Shown here piece by piece: positions 16,680-27,077 of a stretch of DNA of 64,000 nucleotides. The first letter of the stretch is position 1; every line of letters begins with the position of its first letter. A program made the position numbers and the translations under genes. Under the pieces are notes generated by a model. It was given only the letters and a program-made list of their open reading frames with translations, had not been told where the DNA came from and ran no database searches. This DNA comes from Tepidicaulis sp002389665 (GTDB lineage: Bacteria > Pseudomonadota > Alphaproteobacteria > Parvibaculales > Parvibaculaceae). The stretch is from the NCBI RefSeq assembly GCF_965222285.1, contig NZ_OZ244942.1, positions 372,001 to 436,000 of the forward strand, read 5' to 3'.

Positions 16680-17554
16680 CGCAGTCCAATGAGAGTAAAA
16701 GCCCCGACCGGCGTCTCAATCCTTACCGGTCGGACCTTGCGGCGGCGCATTTGCGCGGCGAGGTGGAGGCGGCGCGCTTCGAAGAAGGCGAGGATCATTC
16801 GGTGATCATCGGGGCGGCGGCTTTGCGCCGCAAGCCCGCGCCCGATGGGGCCATGGACACGCAAATCTTGTTCGGCGAAACCTTCCGCGTTTACGAGGAA
16901 AAGAACGGCTGGGCCTGGGGCCAGTCTGCTTTCGATGATTATGTGGGCTATGTGGATGCGACCCATCTTCTGCCCAAGCGCGCCGAGCCCGAACACCGGG
17001 TGGTGGCGCTGCGCACCTTCATCTATCCGCGCCCGGATATGAAAACCCAGCCCGTCGTCCCGCTTCCGATGAATGCCAAGGTCAAGGTGACGGGCGCGGC
17101 CGGCCGTTTTAGCGAGATTGAAGGGGGCGGCTTTGTTTTCTCCGCTCATCTCGCGCCCATCGGCGCCTATGTCGATGATTATGTTGCCATTGCCGAAAGT
17201 TTTCTCGGTACGCCTTATCTATGGGGCGGGCGGGGCAGCATGGGAGTGGATTGCTCGGGCCTTGTGCAAATGGCGCTGGAGCGGGCGGGCATTCATTCCC
17301 TGCGCGATACGGATATGCAGGAGGCTGCGCTCGGCGAGCGGCTGGACGAACCTTACGATCTGACGGGTTTGAGGCGCGGCGATCTTGTGTTCTGGCGCGG
17401 CCATGTCGGCATCATGTGCGATGAAAAAACGATGCTCCACGCCAATGCCACTTTCATGGCGGTAACGCGTGAGCCGTTGGAAGATGCGGCAGGGCGCATT
17501 GCCCGTACGGACGGGCCCATCACTTCGATCAAGCGCCTCACAAATGGTATCTGA
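16676..17554 (+). CDS. NlpC/P60 family cysteine hydrolase with SH3-like domains
   Basis: 292 residues. The N-terminal 150 residues fit two bacterial SH3-like segments (FRVYEEKNGWAWGQ, DDYVGYVDATHL). The C-terminal NlpC/P60 domain has the triad Cys193 (DCSG), His243 (HVGI) and His255 (HANA). Such enzymes usually cut D-gamma-Glu to diamino acid links in peptidoglycan peptides. No signal peptide is evident, so it may act on cytoplasmic muropeptides during recycling, like YkfC-type enzymes. The start is GTG at 16676, overlapping the regulator stop. The neighbouring M17 peptidase and Yej peptide importer make a peptide-salvage role plausible. Confidence 0.88.
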   Translation: MTQSNESKSPDRRLNPYRSDLAAAHLRGEVEAARFEEGEDHSVIIGAAALRRKPAPDGAMDTQILFGETFRVYEEKNGWAWGQSAFDDYVGYVDATHLLPKRAEPEHRVVALRTFIYPRPDMKTQPVVPLPMNAKVKVTGAAGRFSEIEGGGFVFSAHLAPIGAYVDDYVAIAESFLGTPYLWGGRGSMGVDCSGLVQMALERAGIHSLRDTDMQEAALGERLDEPYDLTGLRRGDLVFWRGHVGIMCDEKTMLHANATFMAVTREPLEDAAGRIARTDGPITSIKRLTNGI

Positions 17555-17574
17555 CGGGCGGTATTTAAAACCGT

Positions 17575-19200
<1,626 letters not shown>

Positions 19201-19213
19201 GCGGTCTTCTTTC

Positions 19214-20278
19214 TCATGTCAGCGTCTTGCGGGGATCGAAGGCATCGCGCACCGCCTCACCGATAAAGATGAGGAGCGAGAGCATGATGGCGATGGAGAA
19301 GAACCCGGCAAAGCCGAGCCACGGCGCCTGCAGATTGGCTTTACCCTGCGCCAGAAGTTCGCCGAGGGAGGGCGAGCCCGGCGGCAGGCCGAAGCCTAAA
19401 AAGTCGAGCGAGGTAAGCGTCGTGATAGACGAGTTCAAAATGAAGGGCAGGAAGGTCAGCGTCGCGACCATCGCATTGGGCAGCAGATGCTTGAACATGA
19501 TCACGATATTGGAAACGCCGAGCGCGCGCGCCGCCTTCACATATTCGAAATTGCGCGCGCGAAGAAATTCCGCCCGCACGACGCCGACCAGCGCCACCCA
19601 GCTGAAGAGCAACAGGATGCCGAGCAATATCCAGAAATTGGGCTCGATGATCGCGGCGATGATAATGAGAAGATAAAGCGCGGGAATAGCGTTCCAGATT
19701 TCGATGAAGCGCTGGAAGATAAGGTCCGTCCAGCCGCCGAAATAACCCTGCACCGCGCCGGCCGCCACTCCGATGATGGAGGAAAGCAGCGTCAGCACGA
19801 GGCCGAAAATCACCGAAAGGCGGAAGCCGTAGATGAGCCTTGCCACCACGTCGCGGCCCTGGTCGTCCGTGCCGAGCCAGTTTTCCGCGCTGGGCGGGGC
19901 GGGGGCGGGCACCGGCAGATCGCGGTTGATCGTTTGATAGGAATAGGGAATGAGCGGCCAGATGATCGTGCCATCCCCTTCTTTCTCGATCAGCTCCTGC
20001 ACGTAAGGGTCGCGGTAATCGGCGGCGGTGGCGAAAAAGCCGCCGAATTCCGTTTCCGGGTAATCGACGAACACCGGGAAATAGAGTTCGTCGTTATAGG
20101 TAACGAGGAGCGGGCGATCGTTCGCGATAAATTCGGCGAACATCGAAAAAACGAAAAGCACCGCAAAGAGCCAGAGGCTCCAATAACCCCGGCGGTTGTT
20201 TTTGAAATTGACCCAGCGGCGCTGATTGAGCGGGCTGACGCGGATCGGGCGGCGCAGAAGGGTTTCAAGAACGCGCAT
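19214..20278 (-). CDS. yejE: Peptide ABC transporter permease YejE
   Basis: About 354 residues. One early membrane segment (about 32-52) is followed by a periplasmic stretch and five more segments in a binding-protein-dependent permease domain. The EAA loop region reads EYVKAARALGVSNIVIMFKHL, the site that contacts YejF. It is paired with YejB. ATG at 20278 follows GGAGG at good spacing; the alternative GTG at 20284 overlaps the yejB stop by four bases. Residue pattern and length agree with the Yej/oligopeptide permease family. Confidence 0.95.
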   Translation of the reverse strand: MRVLETLLRRPIRVSPLNQRRWVNFKNNRRGYWSLWLFAVLFVFSMFAEFIANDRPLLVTYNDELYFPVFVDYPETEFGGFFATAADYRDPYVQELIEKEGDGTIIWPLIPYSYQTINRDLPVPAPAPPSAENWLGTDDQGRDVVARLIYGFRLSVIFGLVLTLLSSIIGVAAGAVQGYFGGWTDLIFQRFIEIWNAIPALYLLIIIAAIIEPNFWILLGILLLFSWVALVGVVRAEFLRARNFEYVKAARALGVSNIVIMFKHLLPNAMVATLTFLPFILNSSITTLTSLDFLGFGLPPGSPSLGELLAQGKANLQAPWLGFAGFFSIAIMLSLLIFIGEAVRDAFDPRKTLT

Positions 20279-20280
20279 GC

Positions 20281-21390
20281 TCACACCTCCCGCGTTTCGA
20301 AATCGATCCGGGGATCGATCCAGGTGTACGTCAGATCGGAAATCAGCGTCACCACCATGCCGATCAGCGAAAAGATATAAAGCGTCGCAAAGACCACCGG
20401 GTAATCCCGGTTGACAATGGACTCGAAGGAAAGGAGCCCCAGCCCGTCGAGCGAGAAAATCGTCTCGATGAGGATGGAGCCGGCAAAGAACGCCCCGACG
20501 AAGGCGCCGGGGAAGCCCGCCACCACGATCAGCATGGCATTGCGGAAGACATGGCCGTAAAGCACCTGGCGTTCTTTCAGCCCCTTGGCGCGGGCGGTGA
20601 CGACATAATGCTTTTTGATTTCATCGAGAAAGGAGTTCTTCGTCAAAAGCGTGGTCGTCGCAAAAGCCCCAATCACCATGGAAAGAACGGGCAGGGCGAT
20701 ATGCCAGAAGTAATCGAGAATCTGCGCATACCAGGGAAGCTGCGACCAGTTTTCCGAGGTGAGCCCCCGGAGCGGGAATATCTGGAAATAATTCCCCCCG
20801 GCAAAAACGACGATGAGGAAAACGGCGAAGAGGAAGCCGGGCACCGCATAGCCCACGATGATCGCCCCGCTCGTCCAGACATCGAAGCGGCTGCCGTCCC
20901 GCACGGCCTTGGCGATGCCGAGCGGAATGGAGATGAGATAAGTGATGAGCGTCGTCCAGAGCCCGAGGGAAATGGAGACCGGCATCTTTTCCAGTACCAG
21001 ATCGACCACGGCGACATCGCGGAAATAACTCTCGCCGAAATCGAAACGCATATAGTTCCAGATCATCAGGCCGAAGCGCTCATGCACCGGCTTGTCGAAG
21101 CCGAACTGCTTTTCCAGTTCCTTGATGAATTCCGGATCGAGCCCCTGCGCGCCGCGGTATTTGCTCGTCACGTCCCCGCCCGAGCCGCCGGATGTGCCCT
21201 GATTGGCGCCGAAATCGCCGCTGCCGCCGCCGACGCGGGCGGTGGCCGAGACCTCCGTGCCGGTAAGCTGCGCGATGACGCGCTCCACCGGCCCGCCGGG
21301 AGCAAATTGCACCACGATGAAACTGACAAGCATGATCCCGAAAAGCGTCGGGATCATGAGCAATAAGCGCCGCAGAATATAGGCTGCCAT
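20281..21390 (-). CDS. yejB: Peptide ABC transporter permease YejB
   Basis: About 369 residues starting MAAYILRRLLLMIPTLFG, the standard N-terminus of DppB/YejB permeases. A periplasmic loop (about 45-115) is Gly/Ser-rich. Five further membrane segments follow, with the EAA loop near KKHYVVTARAKGLKERQVLY. The start at 21390 is preferred because it begins at the conserved helix; an upstream in-frame Met at 21459 adds an unlikely leader. It lies about 80 bases downstream of the first binding-protein gene. Confidence 0.94.
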   Translation of the reverse strand: MAAYILRRLLLMIPTLFGIMLVSFIVVQFAPGGPVERVIAQLTGTEVSATARVGGGSGDFGANQGTSGGSGGDVTSKYRGAQGLDPEFIKELEKQFGFDKPVHERFGLMIWNYMRFDFGESYFRDVAVVDLVLEKMPVSISLGLWTTLITYLISIPLGIAKAVRDGSRFDVWTSGAIIVGYAVPGFLFAVFLIVVFAGGNYFQIFPLRGLTSENWSQLPWYAQILDYFWHIALPVLSMVIGAFATTTLLTKNSFLDEIKKHYVVTARAKGLKERQVLYGHVFRNAMLIVVAGFPGAFVGAFFAGSILIETIFSLDGLGLLSFESIVNRDYPVVFATLYIFSLIGMVVTLISDLTYTWIDPRIDFETREV

Positions 21391-21469
21391 GGACGGTCCG
21401 TTTTTCCCTGCTGTTAGCCCCAGCCTATAGGAGGCCGCGCCCTTCCCCAAGGGCCTCAAGCTTATACGT

Positions 21470-23317
21470 CTATTCGTCTTTTATGCCGGTGGACCACCAG
21501 GTGTCGATGGCGCCGAGCCGGTAAGCCGGCTTCGACGCCGGCCGGCCGAAACGGTCCCAGAACGCCAGATGGTGGCTTGCCTTATACCATTGCGGCACCC
21601 AGTAATGCCCGGCGCGCAAAACCCGGTCGAGGGCGCGGGCCGCCGTCTCCTGCTCTTCCCGGCTCGCCGCTTCGATCACCTTGTCGATAAGCATATCGAT
21701 CACCGGATCGGAAATGCCCGAGAGATTGCGGCTGCCGGGCTGCGCGGCAAAGGAAGAGCCCCAATAGGAGCGCATCTCGATGCCCGGCGTCAGCGCCATG
21801 GAATAACGCATGGTGGTCAGATCGAAATCATAGGTGTCGAGCCGGCGCTGATATTGCGCGGAATCGACGACGCGGAGTTTCGCGTCGATGCCGAGAAATT
21901 GCAGATTGCGGATATAGGGCGCGTTGATCCGCTCCCAGGTCGGCTCGTTCGTCAGAAACTCGATGGAAAGCACCTGGCCTTCCGCGTTGACGCGCTTGCC
22001 GTCCTCGATGCGCCAGCCGGCTTCCTCCAGAAGCTCGGCGGCTTTGCGCAGGAGCTTGCGGTCCCGGCCAGACCCGTCGGAGACGGGCGGGCGCACCGGC
22101 TTACCGAAAACCTCTTCCGGCAGCCTGTTGCGGTAAGGCTCGAGCAGCGCAAGCTCGCCTTCGCTGGGCATTCCTTCCGCTTTCATCGGCGAGTTTTCGA
22201 AGAAACTCTCCGTGCGCTTATAGAGCCCGTAAAACTGATTGCGGTTCGTCCATTCGAAATCGAACGCATAAGAAAGCGCCTCGCGCAGGCGCGGATCGGC
22301 GAATTTCTCCCGCCGCGTATTGATGAACCAGCCTTGCGCGCCGGACGGGCTTTCATCGGGCAGCACGAGCTGTTTGACACGGCCTTCTTTAAGCGCCGGG
22401 AAATTATATTCCGTCGCCCAGACCTTGGAGGTGAACTCCTCGCGGAAAAGGTATTGCCCCGCCTTAAAGGCTTCGAACTGCGCCGTGCGGTCGCGGAAAT
22501 ACTCGAAACGGATTTCGCCGAAATTCCACCGGCCTTTATTTACATTCAGATCGCGCGCCCAATAATCTTTCACCCGCTCATAGGTGATGGCGCGGCCGGG
22601 CTCCGCCTTCTTGACCTTGTAAGGCCCGGAGCCGAGTGGCGGCTCCAGCGTCGTGCGGTCGAATTCATGTTCCGTGTAATAGGCTTTGGAAAAGACCGGG
22701 AGCTGCGCCAGAAAGAGCGGCAGGTCCCGTGTCTGCTTGCCGGTAAATTCGATCACCAGCGTGGCCGCATCCGGCGCGGAAACGGAGGCAATCTCGCGCA
22801 TGTTCTGCGCGATCAGGGGATGGCCTTTTTCCTTGAGAAGCTCGAGAGTGAAAGCCGCATCTTCAGCCGTCAGCGGCGAGCCGTCATGAAAATAGGCTCC
22901 GCCGCGCAAATGAAAGGTGAGGCGGTTGCCGTCTTCCGACAGCGCAGCGCTCTCGGCTACGAGCCCGTAAAGCGCATCCGGCTCGTTGAAATTTCGCACC
23001 ATGAGCGTGTCGAACGTCATCTCCATGCCTTGCGCCGCCGTGCCGCGCAGGATGAAGCTGTTGAGCGAATCGAAGCTCATGAAGCCTTGATTATAAAGAA
23101 CCGTCGGGCCGATCAGCGAAAGCGTACCGCCCTTGGGCGCCTCGGGATTGGCATAGGAGAAATGCGAAAAGCCTTTCTCATACTCGAAGTCACCGAAAAT
23201 CGAGAGCCCGTGCTGCGCTTCGCCTGCATAGGCACCCGAAACCCCGGCGCTCAAAGAAAGGGAAAGACCGAGCGCGGCGGCGGTGCGGAAAAAGGTTCTG
23301 CTCATTCGCTCGGTCAT
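21470..23317 (-). CDS. yejA: Peptide-binding protein, YejA type (copy 1, permease-proximal)
   Basis: 615 residues with a signal peptide (about residues 1-31). The solute-binding family 5 fold follows, starting HGLSIFGDFEYEKGF and NPEAPKGG. It captures peptides in the periplasm and delivers them to YejB/YejE. It is clearly paralogous to the next gene upstream, with shared blocks such as YEKxF, NPEAPKGG, LEPPLGSGPY and the C-terminal WDRF/WDAR ends. Its ATG overlaps the stop of that gene by four bases (ATGA), so the two are translationally coupled. Confidence 0.94.
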   Translation of the reverse strand: MTERMSRTFFRTAAALGLSLSLSAGVSGAYAGEAQHGLSIFGDFEYEKGFSHFSYANPEAPKGGTLSLIGPTVLYNQGFMSFDSLNSFILRGTAAQGMEMTFDTLMVRNFNEPDALYGLVAESAALSEDGNRLTFHLRGGAYFHDGSPLTAEDAAFTLELLKEKGHPLIAQNMREIASVSAPDAATLVIEFTGKQTRDLPLFLAQLPVFSKAYYTEHEFDRTTLEPPLGSGPYKVKKAEPGRAITYERVKDYWARDLNVNKGRWNFGEIRFEYFRDRTAQFEAFKAGQYLFREEFTSKVWATEYNFPALKEGRVKQLVLPDESPSGAQGWFINTRREKFADPRLREALSYAFDFEWTNRNQFYGLYKRTESFFENSPMKAEGMPSEGELALLEPYRNRLPEEVFGKPVRPPVSDGSGRDRKLLRKAAELLEEAGWRIEDGKRVNAEGQVLSIEFLTNEPTWERINAPYIRNLQFLGIDAKLRVVDSAQYQRRLDTYDFDLTTMRYSMALTPGIEMRSYWGSSFAAQPGSRNLSGISDPVIDMLIDKVIEAASREEQETAARALDRVLRAGHYWVPQWYKASHHLAFWDRFGRPASKPAYRLGAIDTWWSTGIKDE

Positions 23318-25146
23318 TCACTGGCCGCCCGCGCGTCCCACCAGATATTCGGAAAACCGATCGCATATTCAGGTGTCGGTTCGGGATGTTTGATATAGGC
23401 CCAGCGCGCCACGCGCGTCACCGGCGAATGCCATTGCGGAATGATGTAATGGTTCCAGAGCAGCACCCGGTCGAGCGCTTTCGTGGCGGCGACAAGTTCG
23501 GCGCGGTCCTTGGCGAAGATGACCTTGTCGATCAGCGCTTCGACGACAGGGTTGCAAATCCCCATCAGGTTGCGCCCGCCCGGCGCCTTGCCTGCCTCGC
23601 AGCCCCAGAAATCGCGCTGCTCGTTGCCGGGCGAAAGCGATTGCGGGAAACTGCCCACCACCACATCGAAATTATAATTGTCGGTGCGGTTTTGGTATTG
23701 CGCGGTATCGACGAGGCGGATGCTGCTTTGGATGCCGAGCCGCTCCAGGGAGCGCGCGAAAGGCTGCACCACCCGCTCGAAGGTCGGGCTGACGAGCAGA
23801 AATTCGATTTCGAGCGGCTTGCCGGTTTCCTTGTTCACAAGCTGGTTGTCTTTGACCGTCCAGCCCGCTTCTTCCAACAGCATCACCGCTTTGCGCAAGT
23901 TGTCCCGGTTGTTGCCGGACCCGTCCGTAACCGGGTTCTCGTAAGGCTCGGTGAAAACTTCTTCCGGCAGGCTCTCGCGGTGTTCTTCCAGAAGTTCCTT
24001 TTCCCTTCCTTCCGGCAGCCCGGTGGCGGCGAGTTCGGAATTTTCGAAATAACTGTCCGTGCGCGTGTACTGGCCGTAAAAGATGTTCTTATTCATCCAT
24101 TCGAAATCGAAGGCATAGTTCAGCGCCTCGCGCACGCGCGGGTCCTGGAACTTTTCCCGGCGCAGGTTGAAGACGAAGGCCTGCATGCCCTCGCCCTGGC
24201 CGGTTTCAAGCTCGTCACGCACGATGCGCCCGTCTTTCACCGCCGGCACGTCATAGCCGGTCGCCCAGTTCTTGGCGCTGTTTTCAAGACGCACATCCAC
24301 ATTGCCGGCCTTGAAGGCTTCGAGCGCAATGGTCGGATCGCCGAAATAGATGAATTCCATTTCTCCGAAATTATTCGCGCCGACATTCACGTTGAGATCT
24401 TGCGCCCAATAATCCTCCACCCGCTCATAGGTGATGGACTGGCCGGGCTTGACTTCCTTGACGCGGTAAGGGCCGGACCCCAGCGGCGGCTCCAGCGTCG
24501 TCGCGTTGAACTCGCGCTCCGCCCAATAATGTTTTGGCAGCACGGGAAGCTGGCTGACGATTTGCGGCAGTTCCCGGTTGCCGGAGACGGCGAAGGTGAA
24601 CTTCACCTCGAGCGGCGAGAGCTTTTCCGCCTTCACCACATCGGCGTAATAGGCGTTATAGAAGGGGTGGTTGGCTTTCAGCGTTTCGAAGGTCCAGACC
24701 ACATCTTCCGGCTTGATGCGCGTGCCGTCCTGAAAGGTCGCCCGCGCATTCAAGGTGAAGGTGACGGAAGAGAAGTCTTCGGGATAGGTCACGCTTTCCG
24801 CGATCAGTCCGTATTCGCTGGACGGCTCATCCAGCGAGAGCGTCATCAGCGTATCGTAGATGAGCTGAATGCCGGCGGCCGGGCGGCCTTTGACGATGTA
24901 AGGATTGAGCGTGTCGAAACTGCCGATCGCCCCGTAGCGCAGCTTGCCGCCTTTGGGCGCCTCCGGGTTCACATAATCGAACCGCTCGAAGTCTTTTTCG
25001 TATTTGACCGAGCCGAAAAGCGAAAGACCATGGGCGGTGACGGGCTCGGCCGCTGCAGGCGCCGCCGAAACGAGAGCGCCGGCCAGGAGAGCTTGGATGA
25101 AAAGAGCGGCGCTGCGCCGCTTGGTCAGGCCTCTGGTCACTGTCAC
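23314..25146 (-). CDS. yejA: Peptide-binding protein, YejA type (copy 2, operon-leading)
   Basis: About 610 residues with a signal peptide ending near APAAAEP, then the family 5 binding fold (HGLSLFGSVKYEKDF, NPEAPKGG, LEPPLGSGPYRV). It is a tandem paralogue of the downstream yejA and probably has a different peptide preference. The start is taken as GTG at 25146, preceded by AGGGAGAGG. In-frame ATGs at 25236 and 25212 lack ribosome sites and would put a hydrophilic leader before the signal peptide. An octamer repeat (CAAAGGGA on the coding strand) sits directly upstream of this start and overlaps the ribosome-binding region. Confidence 0.92.
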   Translation of the reverse strand: MTVTRGLTKRRSAALFIQALLAGALVSAAPAAAEPVTAHGLSLFGSVKYEKDFERFDYVNPEAPKGGKLRYGAIGSFDTLNPYIVKGRPAAGIQLIYDTLMTLSLDEPSSEYGLIAESVTYPEDFSSVTFTLNARATFQDGTRIKPEDVVWTFETLKANHPFYNAYYADVVKAEKLSPLEVKFTFAVSGNRELPQIVSQLPVLPKHYWAEREFNATTLEPPLGSGPYRVKEVKPGQSITYERVEDYWAQDLNVNVGANNFGEMEFIYFGDPTIALEAFKAGNVDVRLENSAKNWATGYDVPAVKDGRIVRDELETGQGEGMQAFVFNLRREKFQDPRVREALNYAFDFEWMNKNIFYGQYTRTDSYFENSELAATGLPEGREKELLEEHRESLPEEVFTEPYENPVTDGSGNNRDNLRKAVMLLEEAGWTVKDNQLVNKETGKPLEIEFLLVSPTFERVVQPFARSLERLGIQSSIRLVDTAQYQNRTDNYNFDVVVGSFPQSLSPGNEQRDFWGCEAGKAPGGRNLMGICNPVVEALIDKVIFAKDRAELVAATKALDRVLLWNHYIIPQWHSPVTRVARWAYIKHPEPTPEYAIGFPNIWWDARAASE

Positions 25147-25155
25147 GCCGTCCTC

Positions 25156-25187
25156 TCCCTTGTCCCTTTGTCCCTTTGTCCCTTGGC
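25156..25187 (-). repeat. Tandem CAAAGGGA octamer repeat upstream of yejA copy 2
   Basis: On the coding strand the units read CCAAGGGA, CAAAGGGA, CAAAGGGA, CAAGGGA: four near-copies of an 8-base unit, the last shortened by one base. It ends about 10 bases before the GTG start, so each unit is a purine-rich Shine-Dalgarno-like block. Changes in unit number could shift spacing to the start, or shift frame if an upstream ATG is used. Confidence 0.75.
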
Positions 25188-25325
25188 TTTGTGATGCGCC
25201 CCATCGGGCCATACAATTAAGGCCATTCTGGGCCATTATTTGCGTCTTGCAACCGTGCCCGCCTCATTAGACCGGTAAGCGGGGGCCGGTAAGCGGGCGG
25301 CAGTAGCGGGTGATGCAGCCGCAAA

Positions 25326-25354
25326 GAAAAACGCGCCCGGTTTCCCGGACGCGT
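25326..25354 (-). terminator. Intrinsic terminator after the cytochrome c gene
   Basis: Read leftward, ACGCGTCCGG and CCGGGCGCGT pair over a GAAA tetraloop (one G-T pair) and are followed by TTTTTCTTT. It lies about 50 bases past the cytochrome c stop and isolates that gene from the yej operon. Confidence 0.88.
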
Positions 25355-25403
25355 CATTCAAACCGATCCTGGCGGCGATTCCGCCTGAATTTTTCGTAAG
25401 GTC

Positions 25404-26012
25404 TTATTCGGCTGCCGGCTCGCCTGCTGCCTCTTCGGCTTCAGGCGCAGCAGCTTCCGGTGCAGCTTCCGGTTCCGGCAGCGGCTGGTTGCTGCCCAGC
25501 GAGTTCAGATAGACCAGAAGGTCCGCCCGGTCGCTTTCCTTGCGGATGCCGGCAAAGGCCATGGCGGTGCCGGAGGCAAAGCCGCTCGGCTTTTCGATGA
25601 AATGGTCGAGCTTGGCGAAGGTCCAGCCGCCGTCGAGGCCCTGCAGCGCGTCGGAATAACCGAAGCCGGCATGACTTGCGATATCGCGGCCGACAACACC
25701 GTAAAGGTTCGGGCCGATCTTGTTCGCGCCGCCTTCCTCGAAGGTGTGGCAGGCTGCGCATTTCTTCGCCACTTTTTCGCCGTCGCTGACAGAGGCGTTC
25801 GCCAGAAGTTCGGCAAGCGAGGGGCCCTGCTCCTCGGCTTCCGCGTCGCCGCCTGTAGCAGCGCCTTCATTCTCGGCCACCGCAATCTCGAAAGCCTTCG
25901 GATCGGCTTCTTCGGTGTGATAGAGCACACCGGCGAAATTGGCGACGCCCAGCACGACCAGTACCGAGAAAAGCACCGCGCCGGCGATTTTGTTGAGTTC
26001 GAAACTATCCAT
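25404..26012 (-). CDS. Membrane-anchored class I cytochrome c
   Basis: 202 residues. An uncleaved N-terminal anchor (about 9-30) is followed by an acidic linker, then a c-type cytochrome domain with the haem site CAACH at 85-89 and a likely axial methionine in the GTAMAF segment. This layout matches CycM-type cytochrome c552, which carries electrons from the bc1 complex to cytochrome oxidase at the inner-membrane outer face. The C-terminal 30 residues are a Pro/Ala/Glu-rich tail. ATG at 26012 has GGAGG about 10 bases upstream. It is a monocistronic unit with its own terminator. Confidence 0.92.
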   Translation of the reverse strand: MDSFELNKIAGAVLFSVLVVLGVANFAGVLYHTEEADPKAFEIAVAENEGAATGGDAEAEEQGPSLAELLANASVSDGEKVAKKCAACHTFEEGGANKIGPNLYGVVGRDIASHAGFGYSDALQGLDGGWTFAKLDHFIEKPSGFASGTAMAFAGIRKESDRADLLVYLNSLGSNQPLPEPEAAPEAAAPEAEEAAGEPAAE

Positions 26013-26315
26013 TGACCCCGAGCCTCCGCCCGTTTCTGCTTGGGGCGCGGCGGGTCCGCCTGCATCCCCTCGTGAAACGTAAATTGTGCGCGAGCGGCGG
26101 CCCCTTGGAGGGCCCCGCCCAGTTGGCGCGGAGATTAGCCGCTTCCCCCCGCGCGCCGCAAGCCGTATAAGTCCCGCCAGGCAAGGAAAAACAACGGGAT
26201 AGGGGCCTGAGTGCGCCGGATTCGGCATTTGCGGCGATCCGTCGCAGGTTTTCTCCCGCAAGAGACGCAGTTCAGGGCCGTTCCGCCCTAAAGCACGACC
26301 AGGACCGAACCAGAC
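26013..26315. promoter_or_regulatory. Divergent intergenic region, cytochrome c / kdsB
   Basis: This 303-base GC-rich gap between two divergent genes must hold both promoters. It contains short GC palindromes (for example GGCCCC..GGGGCC near 26099-26118) but no hairpin with a T-run and no recognisable riboswitch. I see no gene here. Confidence 0.4.
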
Positions 26316-27068
26316 ATGGCCGAGGCAGCTACAAACCCCATCATCATCATTCCGGCGCGCCTCGCATCGACGCGCCTGCCGGGCAAGCCGCTGGCCGATA
26401 TCGCGGGCGCGCCCATGATCGTGCAGGTCTGGGCCCGCGCGCAGGAAGCGGGCATCGGTCGCGTCGTCGTTGCGGCAGCGGAAAAAGAGATCGCCGAGGC
26501 GGTGGAGGCGGCAGGCGGCGAGGCAGTTTTGACCGATCCCGCCCTTCCTTCAGGCTCCGACCGCGTCTGGCAGGCGCTGGAGCGGGTGGACCCGGAAGGC
26601 GCTCACGACATCATTTTGAATGTGCAGGGCGATCTGCCGACGCTCGATCCGGCGCTTATCCGCATTGCCGGCGACCTTCTGACAGAAAGCGAAGCGGATA
26701 TGTCGACGCTGATCGCCGCGATTACCCTGGAAGAAGAAAAAACGAGCCCGGATGTGGTCAAAGCCGTGGTCTCGCTCGCCCCCGGCACGCGCACGGGCCG
26801 CGCGCTTTATTTCACCCGCGCCACGGCGCCTTCGGGCGAAGGGCCGCTTTATCACCATATCGGGCTTTACGGCTTCCGCCGCGCCGCTCTCAAGCGCTTC
26901 GTGACGCTGCCGCCCTCTCCGCTCGAGCAGCGCGAGCGGCTCGAGCAATTGCGCGCGCTGGAAAACGGCATGCGCATCGATGCGGCGCTGGTCGACACCG
27001 TGCCGCTCGGCGTCGATACGCAGGAGCACCTTGAAAAGGCCCGTGCTATATTAAGCGCAAAGGGATAA
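26316..27068 (+). CDS. kdsB: 3-deoxy-manno-octulosonate cytidylyltransferase
   Basis: 250 residues. The N-terminal nucleotide-binding motif IPARLASTRLPGKPLADI (about 11-28) is diagnostic for KdsB, followed by NVQGDLPTLDP and the HIGLYGFRR segment. It activates Kdo with CTP to give CMP-Kdo for lipopolysaccharide inner-core synthesis in the cytoplasm. It implies a Kdo-containing outer membrane. A prephenate dehydratase gene follows after 9 bases and is likely co-transcribed. Confidence 0.95.
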   Translation: MAEAATNPIIIIPARLASTRLPGKPLADIAGAPMIVQVWARAQEAGIGRVVVAAAEKEIAEAVEAAGGEAVLTDPALPSGSDRVWQALERVDPEGAHDIILNVQGDLPTLDPALIRIAGDLLTESEADMSTLIAAITLEEEKTSPDVVKAVVSLAPGTRTGRALYFTRATAPSGEGPLYHHIGLYGFRRAALKRFVTLPPSPLEQRERLEQLRALENGMRIDAALVDTVPLGVDTQEHLEKARAILSAKG

Positions 27069-27077
27069 GAGGGGCAC

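Noticed and set aside
21569..25194. Two long rightward open frames opposite the yejA genes
   Set aside because: They mirror the codon positions of the two binding-protein genes and encode Arg/His-rich sequence without motifs or ribosome sites.
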